The notes under the pieces: generated by a model
Seen by the model: the letters and a program-made list of their open reading frames with translations, nothing else
The model's database searches: none
What the model was told of the DNA's origin: nothing
Program-made: the position numbers and the translations under genes
Part shown: positions 48,913 through 57,852 of the stretch, piece after piece
Position numbering within the stretch: position 1 is the first letter of the stretch
How the letters are laid out: each line of letters opens with the position of its first letter
From: Streptomyces sp. SID10853
Lineage (GTDB): Bacteria; Actinomycetota; Actinomycetes; Streptomycetales; Streptomycetaceae
DNA: 60,108 bases
Reading direction: 5' to 3'
Assembly: GCF_010548145.1 (NCBI RefSeq)
Contig: NZ_JAAGLN010000012.1
Location: forward strand, 1 to 60,108

Positions 48913-49083
48913 GCGCGTGACCGATCGCGTGCGGACATCCCGGTGACCTCGTGGGCGGGTCGGCGCGTATACCGGCGGACAGCCGTGCCTGGTGGCACGC
49001 GCGGACCGCCCGGATCCGTCAGCCCTTCGCGCTCGCGTCCCGTCCCCGGGATCTCAAGGAGTCATCTCGCGAAGGAGATTTCC

Positions 49084-51408
49084 GTGACAGCGAAGCCCGC
49101 AGCCGCGGCAGCACGGGCCACCGTGTACGGCTACCCCCGCCAGGGCCCGAACCGGGAACTGAAGAAGGCCGTCGAGGGCTACTGGAAGGGCCGCGTCAGC
49201 GCCGACGGCCTCCGGGAGACCGCGGCGGCTCTGCGCCGGTCGAACTGGCAGTGCCTGGCCGACAACGGCATCCAGGAGGTGCCGACCGGTGATTTCTCGT
49301 ACTACGACCATGTCCTGGACACCAGCGTCATGGTCGGCGCCGTCCCCGAACGGCACCGCGAGGCGGTCGAAACCCACGCGCTCGACGGTTACTTCGCGAT
49401 GGCACGCGGCACCCAGGACGTCGCGCCGCTGGAGATGACCAAGTGGTTCGACACCAACTACCACTATCTGGTGCCCGAGCTGGGCCCGGACACGGTGTTC
49501 AGCGCCGACTCCACACAGCAGACCGGGCAGCTCAGGGAGGCGCTCGCACTCGGGCTCGCCGCCCGCCCGGTGCTGGTCGGCCCGGTCACCTATCTGCTGC
49601 TGGCCAAGCCGGCCCCGGGCGTGGCGGCCGGCTTCGAACCGCTCACCCTGCTGGACCGGCTGCTGCCCGTCTACGCCGAGGTGCTCGCCGATCTGCGGGC
49701 AGCGGGCGCCGAGTGGGTCCAGCTGGACGAGCCGGCCCTCGTCCAGGACCGCACCCCCGCCGATCTGAACGCCGCCGCACGGGCGTACCGCGAACTGGGC
49801 TCGCTCACCGACCGCCCCAGGCTCCTGGTCGCCTCCTACTTCGACCGGCTGGGTGACGCCCTTCCCGTGCTGGCCAAGGCCCCGGTGGAGGGCCTGGCGC
49901 TCGACTTCACCGGTACGGCCGCGGCCAACATCGACGCGCTGGCCGCTGTCGGCGGGCTGCCCGGCAAGCGCCTGGTCGCCGGAGTGGTCGACGGGCGCAA
50001 CATCTGGGTCAACGACCTGGAGAAGTCGCTCGCCACGCTGGGGACCCTGCTGGGGCTGGCCGACCGGGTCGACGTAGCCGCCTCCTGCTCGCTGCTGCAC
50101 GTCCCGCTCGACGCGAGCGCCGAACGGGAGGTCGACCCGCAGATCCTGCGCTGGCTGGCCTTCGCCCGGCAGAAGACCGCCGAGATCGCGACGCTCGCCA
50201 GGGGACTCACCGAAGGGACCGGCGCCATCGCGGCCGAACTGGCCGCCAACCGCGCCTGCCTCGCCGACCGGGCCGCCTCGGCGATCACCCGGGACCCGGC
50301 CGTACGGGCCAGGGCCGCGGCCGTGACGGAAGCAGACGCGCACCGCTCCCAGCCGTACCCCGAGCGGGCCGCCGCCCAGCGCGCCCACCTCGGGCTGCCG
50401 CTCCTGCCGACCACGACGATCGGCTCGTTCCCGCAGACCACCGAGTTGCGTACGGCACGTGCCGGGCTGCGGAGCGGGCGCATCGACAGTGCCGGTTACG
50501 AGGAACGCGTCAGGGCCGAGATCCAGCAGGTGATCGCCTTCCAGGAGGAGGCGGGGCTGGATGTCCTGGTGCACGGCGAGCCCGAACGCAACGACATGGT
50601 GCAGTACTTCGCCGAACAGCTCACCGGCTATCTGGCCACCCAGCACGGCTGGGTGCAGTCGTACGGGACGCGCTATGTCCGCCCGCCGGTCCTCGCCGGC
50701 GACATCTCCCGCCCGGAGCCGATGACGGTGCGGTGGACGACGTACGCCCAGTCGCTGACCGGCCGCCCGGTGAAGGGCATGCTCACCGGGCCGGTCACCA
50801 TGCTCGCCTGGTCCTTCGTCCGCGACGACCAGCCGCTCGGCGACACCGCCCGGCAGGTCGCGCTCGCTCTGCGCGACGAGGTCGCCGACCTGGAGGCAGC
50901 GGGCACCTCCGTCATCCAGGTCGACGAACCGGCTCTGCGGGAGACGCTGCCGCTGCGCGCCGCCGACCGGCCCGCGTATCTGGACTGGGCCACCGAGTCC
51001 TTCCGCCTCACGACGAGCGGTGTGCGGCCCGGCACCCAGATCCACACGCACATGTGCTACGCGGAGTTCGGCGACATCGTCCAGGCCATCGACGACCTCG
51101 ACGCGGATGTCATCAGCCTCGAAGCCGCCCGCTCCCATATGCAGGTCGCCCGCGAACTCGCCGAGCATGGCTACCCGCGCGAGGCGGGGCCCGGCGTGTA
51201 CGACATCCACTCCCCGCGCGTACCGGGCGCGGAGGAAGCGGCAGCCCTCCTCCGCAAGGGACTTGAGGCCATCCCGGCCGAACGGCTCTGGGTCAACCCG
51301 GACTGCGGGCTCAAGACCCGCGGCTGGCCCGAGACCCGGGCGTCCCTGGAGAACCTGGTGAGTGCCGCCCGTGAGGTCCGCGCCGAACTGGCCACCGGGG
51401 ACGCCTGA
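49084..51408 (+). CDS. metE: Cobalamin-independent methionine synthase
   Basis: This 774-aa MetE transfers a methyl group from 5-methyltetrahydropteroyl-triglutamate to homocysteine. Both barrels are present: the N-terminal opening VYGYPRQGPNRELKKAVEGYW and the C-terminal catalytic barrel starting TTTIGSFPQT. The zinc ligands are His656, Cys658 (THMCYAEF), Glu680 (SLEAARS) and Cys741 (NPDCGLK), each offset by +15 from the E. coli enzyme. GTG 49084 follows AAGGAG. Expression is controlled by the cobalamin riboswitch upstream. Confidence 0.97.
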   Translation: MTAKPAAAAARATVYGYPRQGPNRELKKAVEGYWKGRVSADGLRETAAALRRSNWQCLADNGIQEVPTGDFSYYDHVLDTSVMVGAVPERHREAVETHALDGYFAMARGTQDVAPLEMTKWFDTNYHYLVPELGPDTVFSADSTQQTGQLREALALGLAARPVLVGPVTYLLLAKPAPGVAAGFEPLTLLDRLLPVYAEVLADLRAAGAEWVQLDEPALVQDRTPADLNAAARAYRELGSLTDRPRLLVASYFDRLGDALPVLAKAPVEGLALDFTGTAAANIDALAAVGGLPGKRLVAGVVDGRNIWVNDLEKSLATLGTLLGLADRVDVAASCSLLHVPLDASAEREVDPQILRWLAFARQKTAEIATLARGLTEGTGAIAAELAANRACLADRAASAITRDPAVRARAAAVTEADAHRSQPYPERAAAQRAHLGLPLLPTTTIGSFPQTTELRTARAGLRSGRIDSAGYEERVRAEIQQVIAFQEEAGLDVLVHGEPERNDMVQYFAEQLTGYLATQHGWVQSYGTRYVRPPVLAGDISRPEPMTVRWTTYAQSLTGRPVKGMLTGPVTMLAWSFVRDDQPLGDTARQVALALRDEVADLEAAGTSVIQVDEPALRETLPLRAADRPAYLDWATESFRLTTSGVRPGTQIHTHMCYAEFGDIVQAIDDLDADVISLEAARSHMQVARELAEHGYPREAGPGVYDIHSPRVPGAEEAAALLRKGLEAIPAERLWVNPDCGLKTRGWPETRASLENLVSAAREVRAELATGDA

Positions 51409-51422
51409 CCCCCGGCACTACG

Positions 51423-51474
51423 GGCCCGGTCGGCCGCCGCCGATCGGGCCTCCGGCTCCGGAGCCCGGAGCCGG
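51423..51474. terminator. Tandem terminator hairpins
   Basis: Two hairpins lie between the convergent metE and aldo-keto reductase genes: a 12-bp stem with one G-A position at 51423-51450 and a perfect 9-bp stem (CCGGCTCCG) at 51452-51474. Confidence 0.7.
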
Positions 51475-51509
51475 AGCCGGTGCCCGGAGCCCCGTTCCGG
51501 GGCGGCCGG

Positions 51510-52538
51510 TCAGGCGGCGGAGCGCTCATCGGCCGGGCGGCGGCGCAGGGCGGCCCGCCCGACGGCAGGCGGGTTGTAGGCCATGTCCAGCGTCCCGACG
51601 TCGGTGCCCGGGGGCACGATGGCGTCGATCCGGTCGAGGATCTCGTCGCTCAGGGTGGTCCCGGCACCTGCGAGCAGGTCGTCCAGGTGGTTCATGGTGC
51701 GGGGGCCGATGATCGCCGACGTGACGCCGGGGTGGGATACCGCGAAGGCCGTCGCCAGATGGGTCAGCGGCATTCCCGCCTCGTCGGCGAGCGGGATGAG
51801 CTGCTCGACGGCATCGAGCCGCCGCTCGTCGACCAGGTGCTTGAAGCCGAAGCCGGACCGGTGGGTGTCGGCCTGCCGGCCCTTGCGGTAGCGGCCGCTG
51901 AGCATGCCGCCCGCGAGCGGACTCCAGACCAGGGCCCCCATCCCGTACCGCTCGCAGACGGGCAGCACCTCGCGCTCGATGCTCCGGTTGAGGATCGAGT
52001 ACGGCGGCTGCTCGGTGCGGAACCGCTCCAGGCCGCGCCGCTCCGCGACCCACTGGGCCTCGACGATGTCCGACGCGGGAAAGGTGGAGCCGCCGATGGC
52101 CCTGACCTTGCCCGCGCGCATCAGGTCGGTGAGGGCCGAGAGGGTCTCCTCCACGTCGGTGTCCGGGTCGGGCCTGTGGACCTGGAAGAGGTCGACGTGG
52201 TCGGTCCCCAGCCGGCGCAGCGAGTCGTCGAGCGCGCGGACCAGCCAGCGACGGGAGTTGCCCCGCTGGTTGGGGTCGTCTCCCATCGGGAGGTGGGCCT
52301 TGGTGGCCAGTACGACGTTGTCGCGGCGCCCCTTGAGAGCCTTGCCGACGATCTCCTCGGACTCGCCGCGCGCGTAGGCGTCGGCGGTGTCGACGAAGTT
52401 GATGCCCGCGTCCAGCGCCTTGTGGATGATGCGGACCGAGTCGTCGTGGTCGGGGTTGCCCATGGCCCCGAACATCATCGCGCCCAGGCAGTAAGGGCTG
52501 ACCTTGATGCCGGTCCGGCCCAGCGTGCGGTACTTCAT
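51510..52538 (-). CDS. Aldo-keto reductase
   Basis: This 342-aa AKR barrel has the catalytic tetrad: Asp in NFVDTADAY, the Tyr four residues later, Lys in VLATK and His in FQVHR. The C-terminal cofactor segment is IIGPRTMNHL. It belongs to the YajO/AKR-like group that often uses NADPH on aldehydes or quinones. It is divergent from a TetR repressor across a strong inverted repeat, so it is probably inducible by the compound it reduces. Confidence 0.9.
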   Translation of the reverse strand: MKYRTLGRTGIKVSPYCLGAMMFGAMGNPDHDDSVRIIHKALDAGINFVDTADAYARGESEEIVGKALKGRRDNVVLATKAHLPMGDDPNQRGNSRRWLVRALDDSLRRLGTDHVDLFQVHRPDPDTDVEETLSALTDLMRAGKVRAIGGSTFPASDIVEAQWVAERRGLERFRTEQPPYSILNRSIEREVLPVCERYGMGALVWSPLAGGMLSGRYRKGRQADTHRSGFGFKHLVDERRLDAVEQLIPLADEAGMPLTHLATAFAVSHPGVTSAIIGPRTMNHLDDLLAGAGTTLSDEILDRIDAIVPPGTDVGTLDMAYNPPAVGRAALRRRPADERSAA

Positions 52539-52592
52539 GGTGTTCCTCCTGGGGTGGGACGTCCCGCCGCAGCGCGATACGCTGGCAGAAGC

Positions 52593-52631
52593 GGAACAAC
52601 GTTCCACCATCACAATACGGAACGTTGTTCC
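52593..52631. promoter_or_regulatory. Large inverted repeat, TetR operator
   Basis: GGAACAACGTTCC (52593-52605) and its exact complement GGAACGTTGTTCC (52619-52631) flank a 13-nt AT-rich centre. Each arm is itself nearly palindromic (AACGTT core), so each may bind one TetR dimer. The element lies between the divergent aldo-keto reductase and TetR genes. Confidence 0.8.
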
Positions 52632-52651
52632 GGTTGGCAAAAGGAGCCCTC

Positions 52652-53248
52652 ATGACGGACGTCCCGACGACGGGAGACCAGCCCCGCCAGGCCGTGCGCG
52701 CCGACGCGCGGCGCAGCATCGACGCCCTGCTCACGGCAGCCGCTGAAGTGTTCTCCGCATCGGGCGTGGACGCCCCCGTCCGGCAGATCACCGCGAAGGC
52801 GGGAGTCGGCGCGGGCACCCTCTACCGGCACTTTCCGCAGCGCTCGGACCTCATCGCCGCCGTCTTCCGCAACGAGGTCGACGCCTGCGCCGCCGCAGCC
52901 CCCGTCCTCGCCGCCGAGCACGAACCGGTCGAGGCCCTGAGCCGGTGGCTGCAGCGCTTCGCCGGCTTCATCGCCACCAAGCGCGGACTGAGCGCCGCCC
53001 TACACTCGGGCGACCCGGCGTACGACAGCCTGCCGCCCTACTTCCAGCGGCGCTTCGAGCCCGCACTCGAAGCGCTCCTTGACCGTGCGGCGCGGGCCGG
53101 CGAGATCCGCTCCGACGCCGACGCCTGGGACCTGCTGCGCGCCATAGGCAACCTGACGCTGCCCGCCGGGGAGAACAACGACGGCCACACCCAGCGCATG
53201 ATCGCCCTGCTGGTCGACGGGCTCCGCTACGGCACCCCGAAGGGCTGA
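52652..53248 (+). CDS. TetR family transcriptional repressor
   Basis: This 198-aa regulator has a TetR HTH at about residues 20-65 (SIDALLTAAAEVFSASGVDAPVRQITAKAGVGAGTLYRHFPQRSDLI) and a TetR_C-type ligand domain. ATG 52652 follows AAAGGAG. Its start is 20 bp from the right arm of the inverted repeat, so autoregulation and control of the divergent aldo-keto reductase are expected. Confidence 0.92.
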   Translation: MTDVPTTGDQPRQAVRADARRSIDALLTAAAEVFSASGVDAPVRQITAKAGVGAGTLYRHFPQRSDLIAAVFRNEVDACAAAAPVLAAEHEPVEALSRWLQRFAGFIATKRGLSAALHSGDPAYDSLPPYFQRRFEPALEALLDRAARAGEIRSDADAWDLLRAIGNLTLPAGENNDGHTQRMIALLVDGLRYGTPKG

Positions 53249-53283
53249 CGGCCGACGTCCACAGCTCCGCCGCTGCGCCGCGG

Positions 53284-53490
53284 CTAGCCGAACGTGAACG
53301 AGTACGCCTGGATACCCCCGGCGGGCCGGATCTCCACCGTGGCCCGGCGGGCGGTCTTCCCGTCCACGAGCCTGTAGAGCGTGGGAGCCCCGTGGACCCG
53401 CAGGGTCTTGGTGAGCTTGCCGTCGACGAGCACCTTCACGGGTCCGTTGCCCGCTTCGAAGGTGCCCGGAATCCGGATTGGCCCTGGCGC
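53284..53490 (-). pseudogene. C-terminal remnant of a DipZ/thioredoxin-like protein
   Basis: The last 66 codons of a minus-strand frame read as a beta-sandwich end: FEAGNGPVKVLVDGKLTKTL, then LYRLVDGKTARRATVEIRPAGG and the final IQAYSFTFG. This matches the C-terminal module of the DipZ-type cytochrome c biogenesis/thioredoxin fusion proteins, which typically end in YxFTFG. The preceding 50 codons have no such similarity and there is no membrane or thioredoxin part. The sequence is a remnant left by deletion. Confidence 0.6.
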
Positions 53491-53762
53491 CGATGGAATA
53501 TCACGGATGCGGCTCAGGTCATCAACGCAGCTGGTAAATATGAGGGATCCGGGGTGTGTCCCGCGCATCTGCCCCAAGTGCCGCAGAAGAGAACCGCTTT
53601 GGAGGTTCGACCAAGGTCCACGGGCACGGAACACGTCCGTCTTGGGTGGACGGCCAGAATCCGGAGCCGGGCATTTACACGCTCACCGCGCTTCCGCCAC
53701 GGTGTGACACACCGTCAGTGGAGAGATCCGCTGCCCACGCCCGCACGGATGGAGGCCCTTCG

Positions 53763-54845
53763 ATGACCGAAGTCCCCCCGCAGCAAGGCGACTTCACTGT
53801 CCCTGTCATCGATGTCGCGCGCTGGGCCGAGGGCGGCGCGTCAGTGCGCGCCGCCCTCGCGTCGGCCGTCGACGCCGCGGCCCGCACGGTTGGCTTCATG
53901 CAGATCACCGGCCACGGCATTCCCGCGGCCGCAGGACAGGACCTGGCCGACGCCATGGACGCGTTCTTCGCCCTCCCCAGGGCGGAGAAGAGCGCCCTGG
54001 TCGCCCCGCCGGAGATCAACCGGGGCTACACCCCGCCCCGTGCGGAGAAACTCAGTCTCAGCCTGGGGGTGACCTCGCCGGAGGACCTCTTCGAAGCGTT
54101 CAACGTCGGTGTCGACGGCACCGGGCACACCGGCGGCGCCCTGCCCGCCACACACTTCGCCGCGAACCGCTGGCCCGACCCCGGCCGTGTCCCGGGCTTC
54201 CGGACGGCCGTCGACACCTGGTTCCGGCACGCCGGAGGTCTGGCGCGGCTGCTGACCGGGGTGTTCGCCCACGCGCTGGGCCTCGACGAGGGCTTCTTCG
54301 GTCCGTACACCGACCACTCCGTCGACGTACTGCGTATGAACAACTACGCGCTGCCCGCGGGCGAGACCCACGTCGACCGGGGCCGGATGGGCATGGGCGC
54401 GCACACCGACTACGGCATCGTCACCGTGCTCTGGGCCGACCGGGCGCCCGGGCTCCAGATCCTCGGCGACGCCGGCCAGTGGCACGACGTACTGCCCGCC
54501 GAAGGCGCGCTGCTGGTCAACCTCGGTGATGCACTGGCCCGTTGGACCAATGACCAGTGGCGCTCCACGCTGCACCGGGTGCTGCCGCCGACCGACGCCG
54601 AGGGGCGGCTGGTGCGCCGCAGGTCCGCCGCGTACTTCCACGACGGCAACCACGACGCCGTGATCAGTCCGCTGCCGGGCTGCGTTCCCGCGGGCGCCGA
54701 CCCGCTCTACCCGCCGGTCACCATCGGCGACCACATCACCGCCAAACTCGCGGGCTCTCGCGCACTGCGGCCGCACGAGGACGCGGCGCGCGAGAGTGCA
54801 CGGCTGCTCGCCGCCGACGAATCCCCCCGCACCGGCGATCACTGA
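53763..54845 (+). CDS. Isopenicillin N synthase-family 2OG-Fe(II) oxygenase
   Basis: The 360-aa protein has a DIOX_N domain (VPVIDVARWAEG, GFMQITGHGIP) and a 2OG-Fe(II) domain with the metal triad His...Asp in GAHTDYG, distal His in STLHRVL, and the 2OG-binding Arg-x-Ser in RRRSAAYF. It would hydroxylate or desaturate an unknown small molecule with O2 and 2-oxoglutarate. It lies 128 bp before a purine permease and a guanine/8-oxoguanine deaminase-like gene on the same strand, so a purine- or xanthine-related substrate is possible but inferred. Confidence 0.88.
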   Translation: MTEVPPQQGDFTVPVIDVARWAEGGASVRAALASAVDAAARTVGFMQITGHGIPAAAGQDLADAMDAFFALPRAEKSALVAPPEINRGYTPPRAEKLSLSLGVTSPEDLFEAFNVGVDGTGHTGGALPATHFAANRWPDPGRVPGFRTAVDTWFRHAGGLARLLTGVFAHALGLDEGFFGPYTDHSVDVLRMNNYALPAGETHVDRGRMGMGAHTDYGIVTVLWADRAPGLQILGDAGQWHDVLPAEGALLVNLGDALARWTNDQWRSTLHRVLPPTDAEGRLVRRRSAAYFHDGNHDAVISPLPGCVPAGADPLYPPVTIGDHITAKLAGSRALRPHEDAARESARLLAADESPRTGDH

Positions 54846-54973
54846 CCGGCCCCCGGCAACGCGTGTCCTTCGCCCGCCCGCAAGCGGCCGAGGGCGAGGG
54901 GCCCCGCCTGGCCGCGCGCGGAGAGACCACCGCGCACGCGGAGACGCACCGCGCCCGGAGACTGTGGAGAGGT

Positions 54974-56329
54974 ATGGAGAGGTCCCGTCCTGTGGAAGAC
55001 ACCTGCCCGCCCCCGCGCCACCCGGTCGACCAGCGCCCGGCGTGGGGCGCGCTCCTGCTGCTGGGCGCCCAGCATGTGCTGGTGATGTACACCGGATCCA
55101 TCGCCGTCCCCCTGCTGTTCGGCGCCGCGACCCGGCTGCCGCACGCCACCGTGACCCTGCTCATCGACGCGGATCTGCTGGTGGCCGGGGTGGTGACGCT
55201 GTTGCAGAGCGTGGGGGTGGGCCGGGTCCTCGGTGTGCGGCTGCCGATCGTGGCCGGCGCGGGCTTCAGCGCCGTGGCGCCGATGATCCTCATCGCGCAG
55301 CAGTACGGGATGGCGGCGGTCTACGGGGCGATGCTGGCCGGCGGGGTGTTCGGAATGCTCGTCGCGGCGCCGTTCGCCCGTCTGGTGCGCTACTTCCCGC
55401 CGCTGGTCGGCGGCACCGTGATCACCGTCATCGGGCTGTCCCTGCTGGGGGTGGGCACCCAGATGGTGGCCGGGGACAACCCGTCTGCCCCCGGTTACGC
55501 GGCCCCCGTACGGCTGTTACTGGCCGGCGGGGTGCTCGCCCTGGTCGTGGCGGTGATGCGGATCTCGCGTGGCTTCCTCGGCCAGGTCGCCGTACTGGTG
55601 GGGATGGTGGCGGGCACCGTCGCAGCTGTCCTGCTCGGGCAGACCGACTTCTCGGAGGTGTCCCGGGCCCCCTGGGCCGGGCTGCCGGAGCCCTTCCACT
55701 TCGGGGCGCCGCACTTTCCGGTGGCCGCCGTGGTCTCGATGTGCGTGGTCATGCTGGTGATCTTCACGGAGTCGACCGCGAGCATGCTCGCGGTGGCGGA
55801 GATGACCGACCGGCCCCTGACCACCGGTGACCTCGCCCGCGGGCTGGCCGCCGACGGGCTGTCCGGGGTGATCGGCGGGGTCATGAACTCCTTCCCCGAC
55901 ACGGTCTTCGCGGAGAATCTCGGGCTGGTCGAGATGACCCGGGTGCGCAGCCGCTGGGTCACGGCCGCCGCCGGGGCCCTGCTGATCGTGCTCGGCTGCG
56001 TTCCCCGGCTCGGCTCCCTCGTCGCCTCGCTGCCCGACCCGGTGGTGGGCGCCGCCGCACTGGTCATGTTCGCCATGGTGGCCGGGGTCGGGATCCGTAT
56101 CCTGCGCCATGTCGACTTCGACGGCACGTCGAACCTGCTGATCGTCGCCATCTCGCTGGTGGCCGGGATGGTCCCGGTCACCGCCCCGCACATCTACGAC
56201 CGGCTGCCCGCCGGGGCGCGCATCATCTTCGGCAGCGCCATCACCTGCACCGCGGTCTGCGCCTTCGCGCTCAACCTGCTGTTCAACCACACCCCGCGAC
56301 GGCGCACCGGGCAGCGGGCCGCGCCTTGA
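54974..56329 (+). CDS. NCS2 family purine/xanthine permease
   Basis: This 451-aa transporter has the NCS2 pattern: GAQHVLVMYTGSIAVPLL near residue 32, VGGTVITVIGLSLLGVG, then the substrate-binding ESTASMLAVAEM and the late NSFPDTVFAENLGLVEMTRVRSRWV motif. It would import a purine such as xanthine, urate or guanine with protons. GGAGAGGT precedes the ATG. It is followed after 88 bp by the amidohydrolase gene. Confidence 0.9.
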   Translation: MERSRPVEDTCPPPRHPVDQRPAWGALLLLGAQHVLVMYTGSIAVPLLFGAATRLPHATVTLLIDADLLVAGVVTLLQSVGVGRVLGVRLPIVAGAGFSAVAPMILIAQQYGMAAVYGAMLAGGVFGMLVAAPFARLVRYFPPLVGGTVITVIGLSLLGVGTQMVAGDNPSAPGYAAPVRLLLAGGVLALVVAVMRISRGFLGQVAVLVGMVAGTVAAVLLGQTDFSEVSRAPWAGLPEPFHFGAPHFPVAAVVSMCVVMLVIFTESTASMLAVAEMTDRPLTTGDLARGLAADGLSGVIGGVMNSFPDTVFAENLGLVEMTRVRSRWVTAAAGALLIVLGCVPRLGSLVASLPDPVVGAAALVMFAMVAGVGIRILRHVDFDGTSNLLIVAISLVAGMVPVTAPHIYDRLPAGARIIFGSAITCTAVCAFALNLLFNHTPRRRTGQRAAP

Positions 56330-56417
56330 ACAGCCACGCAGGAACGCCCCGGACCACCGAAGCACCGCAGCAGAGCAGCACCGAAGCAGAGCAGAACCGG
56401 AGCAGAGAGGAACAACC

Positions 56418-57794
56418 GTGCCCGTCGGCCGACTTGTCATCGAGAACTGCGCGCTCGCCACCATGGACGCGAGCGGCACCGAGTACACCTCCGGCCACGT
56501 CGTGGTCGCCGGTCACCGTATCGAGTCGGCCGGCCCCGGGCCCGCGCCCAAGGATCTGACGGACGTCGTCCGGCGGATCGACGGCGACGGGCATCTGCTG
56601 ACTCCCGGTCTCGTCAACACCCACCACCACTTCTACCAGTGGATCACCCGTGGCCTCGCGCAGGACTGCAGTCTCTTCGACTGGCTGGTCAGCCTCTACC
56701 CCGTCTGGGCCCGGATCGACGAACCGATGGTGCACGCCGCGGCGCAGGGTTCGCTGGCGGCCCTGGCGCTGTCCGGGGTCACCACCACCGCCGACCACCA
56801 CTACGTCTTCCCCCGCGGGGCCGGTGATCTGCTGGGCGCCGAGATCCGCGCCGCCGCCGGTATGGGCCTGCGGTTCTCGCCCACCCGCGGCTCCATGGAC
56901 CGGGGCGCGTCGGACGGCGGGCTGCCGCCGGACTTCGCGGTGGAGAGCACGGAAGAGGCACTGCTCGCCACCGAGACGGCGATCGACCGCTGGCACGACC
57001 CGTCCCCCGCTTCCATGCTCCGCGTCGGCGTCGCGCCCTGCTCGCCCTTCTCGGTCTCGTCCGAGCTGCTGCGTTCGGCCGCAACCCTGGCCCGCGACAA
57101 GGGCGTCCGGCTGCACATCCACGGCAGTGAGACCCGCGAGGAGGAGGAGTACTGCATGCTGCGGTACGGCATGACGCCGACCGAGCTGCTGGAGTCCACC
57201 GGGTGGCTCGGCCCGGACGTGTGGATGGCCCACTGCATCCATATGTCCGACACCGACATCGCCCGCTTCGCCGACACCGGCACCGGTGTCGCGCACTGTC
57301 CGTCCTCCAACGCCCGGGTCGCTGCCGGTCTCGCCCGCGTCCCCGACCTGCTCGCGGCGGGTGTACCGGTGGGCCTTGGCGTGGACGGCTCCGCGTCCAA
57401 CGAATGCGGGCAGCTCGGCGCCGAGCTGCGCAACGCACTCCTGATCAACCGTCTCGGTGACCACCGGGAGAAGGCCCTCACCGTCCGCCAGGCACTCCGG
57501 ATGGGCACCATGGGCGGTGCGCGCGTACTGGGCCGGGAGGACGAGATCGGCTCGGTGGAGACCGGCAAGCTGGCGGACCTCGCGCTGTGGAAGCTGGACG
57601 GTCTGCTGCACTCCTCCATCGCCGACCCCATCGCGGCTCTCGTGCTGGGCGCTCCGGCCCCGCTTACGCTGTTGCTCGTCAACGGCGAGCCGGTCGTGGA
57701 GGACAGCCATCTCGTCACCGTCGACGAGGACGCCGTCGCCCGCGACACCCGCACTCAGGCGCGGCGGCTGGCCTCGCTGACCGGCGACCGATGA
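56418..57794 (+). CDS. 8-oxoguanine deaminase-like amidohydrolase
   Basis: This 458-aa amidohydrolase has the metal motif NTHHHFYQWITRGLAQD (His69, His71), then HIHGSETREEEEYCMLRYG (metal His and catalytic Glu) and LGVDGSASNE (metal Asp). These fit the 8-oxoguanine/isoxanthopterin deaminase group (cog0402), which deaminates 8-oxoguanine to uric acid. GTG 56418 is the start. The upstream 88 bp contain a short GCAGAGCAG repeat. With the NCS2 permease it suggests uptake and breakdown of oxidised or other purines. Confidence 0.82.
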   Translation: MPVGRLVIENCALATMDASGTEYTSGHVVVAGHRIESAGPGPAPKDLTDVVRRIDGDGHLLTPGLVNTHHHFYQWITRGLAQDCSLFDWLVSLYPVWARIDEPMVHAAAQGSLAALALSGVTTTADHHYVFPRGAGDLLGAEIRAAAGMGLRFSPTRGSMDRGASDGGLPPDFAVESTEEALLATETAIDRWHDPSPASMLRVGVAPCSPFSVSSELLRSAATLARDKGVRLHIHGSETREEEEYCMLRYGMTPTELLESTGWLGPDVWMAHCIHMSDTDIARFADTGTGVAHCPSSNARVAAGLARVPDLLAAGVPVGLGVDGSASNECGQLGAELRNALLINRLGDHREKALTVRQALRMGTMGGARVLGREDEIGSVETGKLADLALWKLDGLLHSSIADPIAALVLGAPAPLTLLLVNGEPVVEDSHLVTVDEDAVARDTRTQARRLASLTGDR

Positions 57795-57852
57795 GTTCTT
57801 CCGTCCTGGCCGGTCATACCTGCGTTGTCGACACCACCACAGGAGAGAAGAA

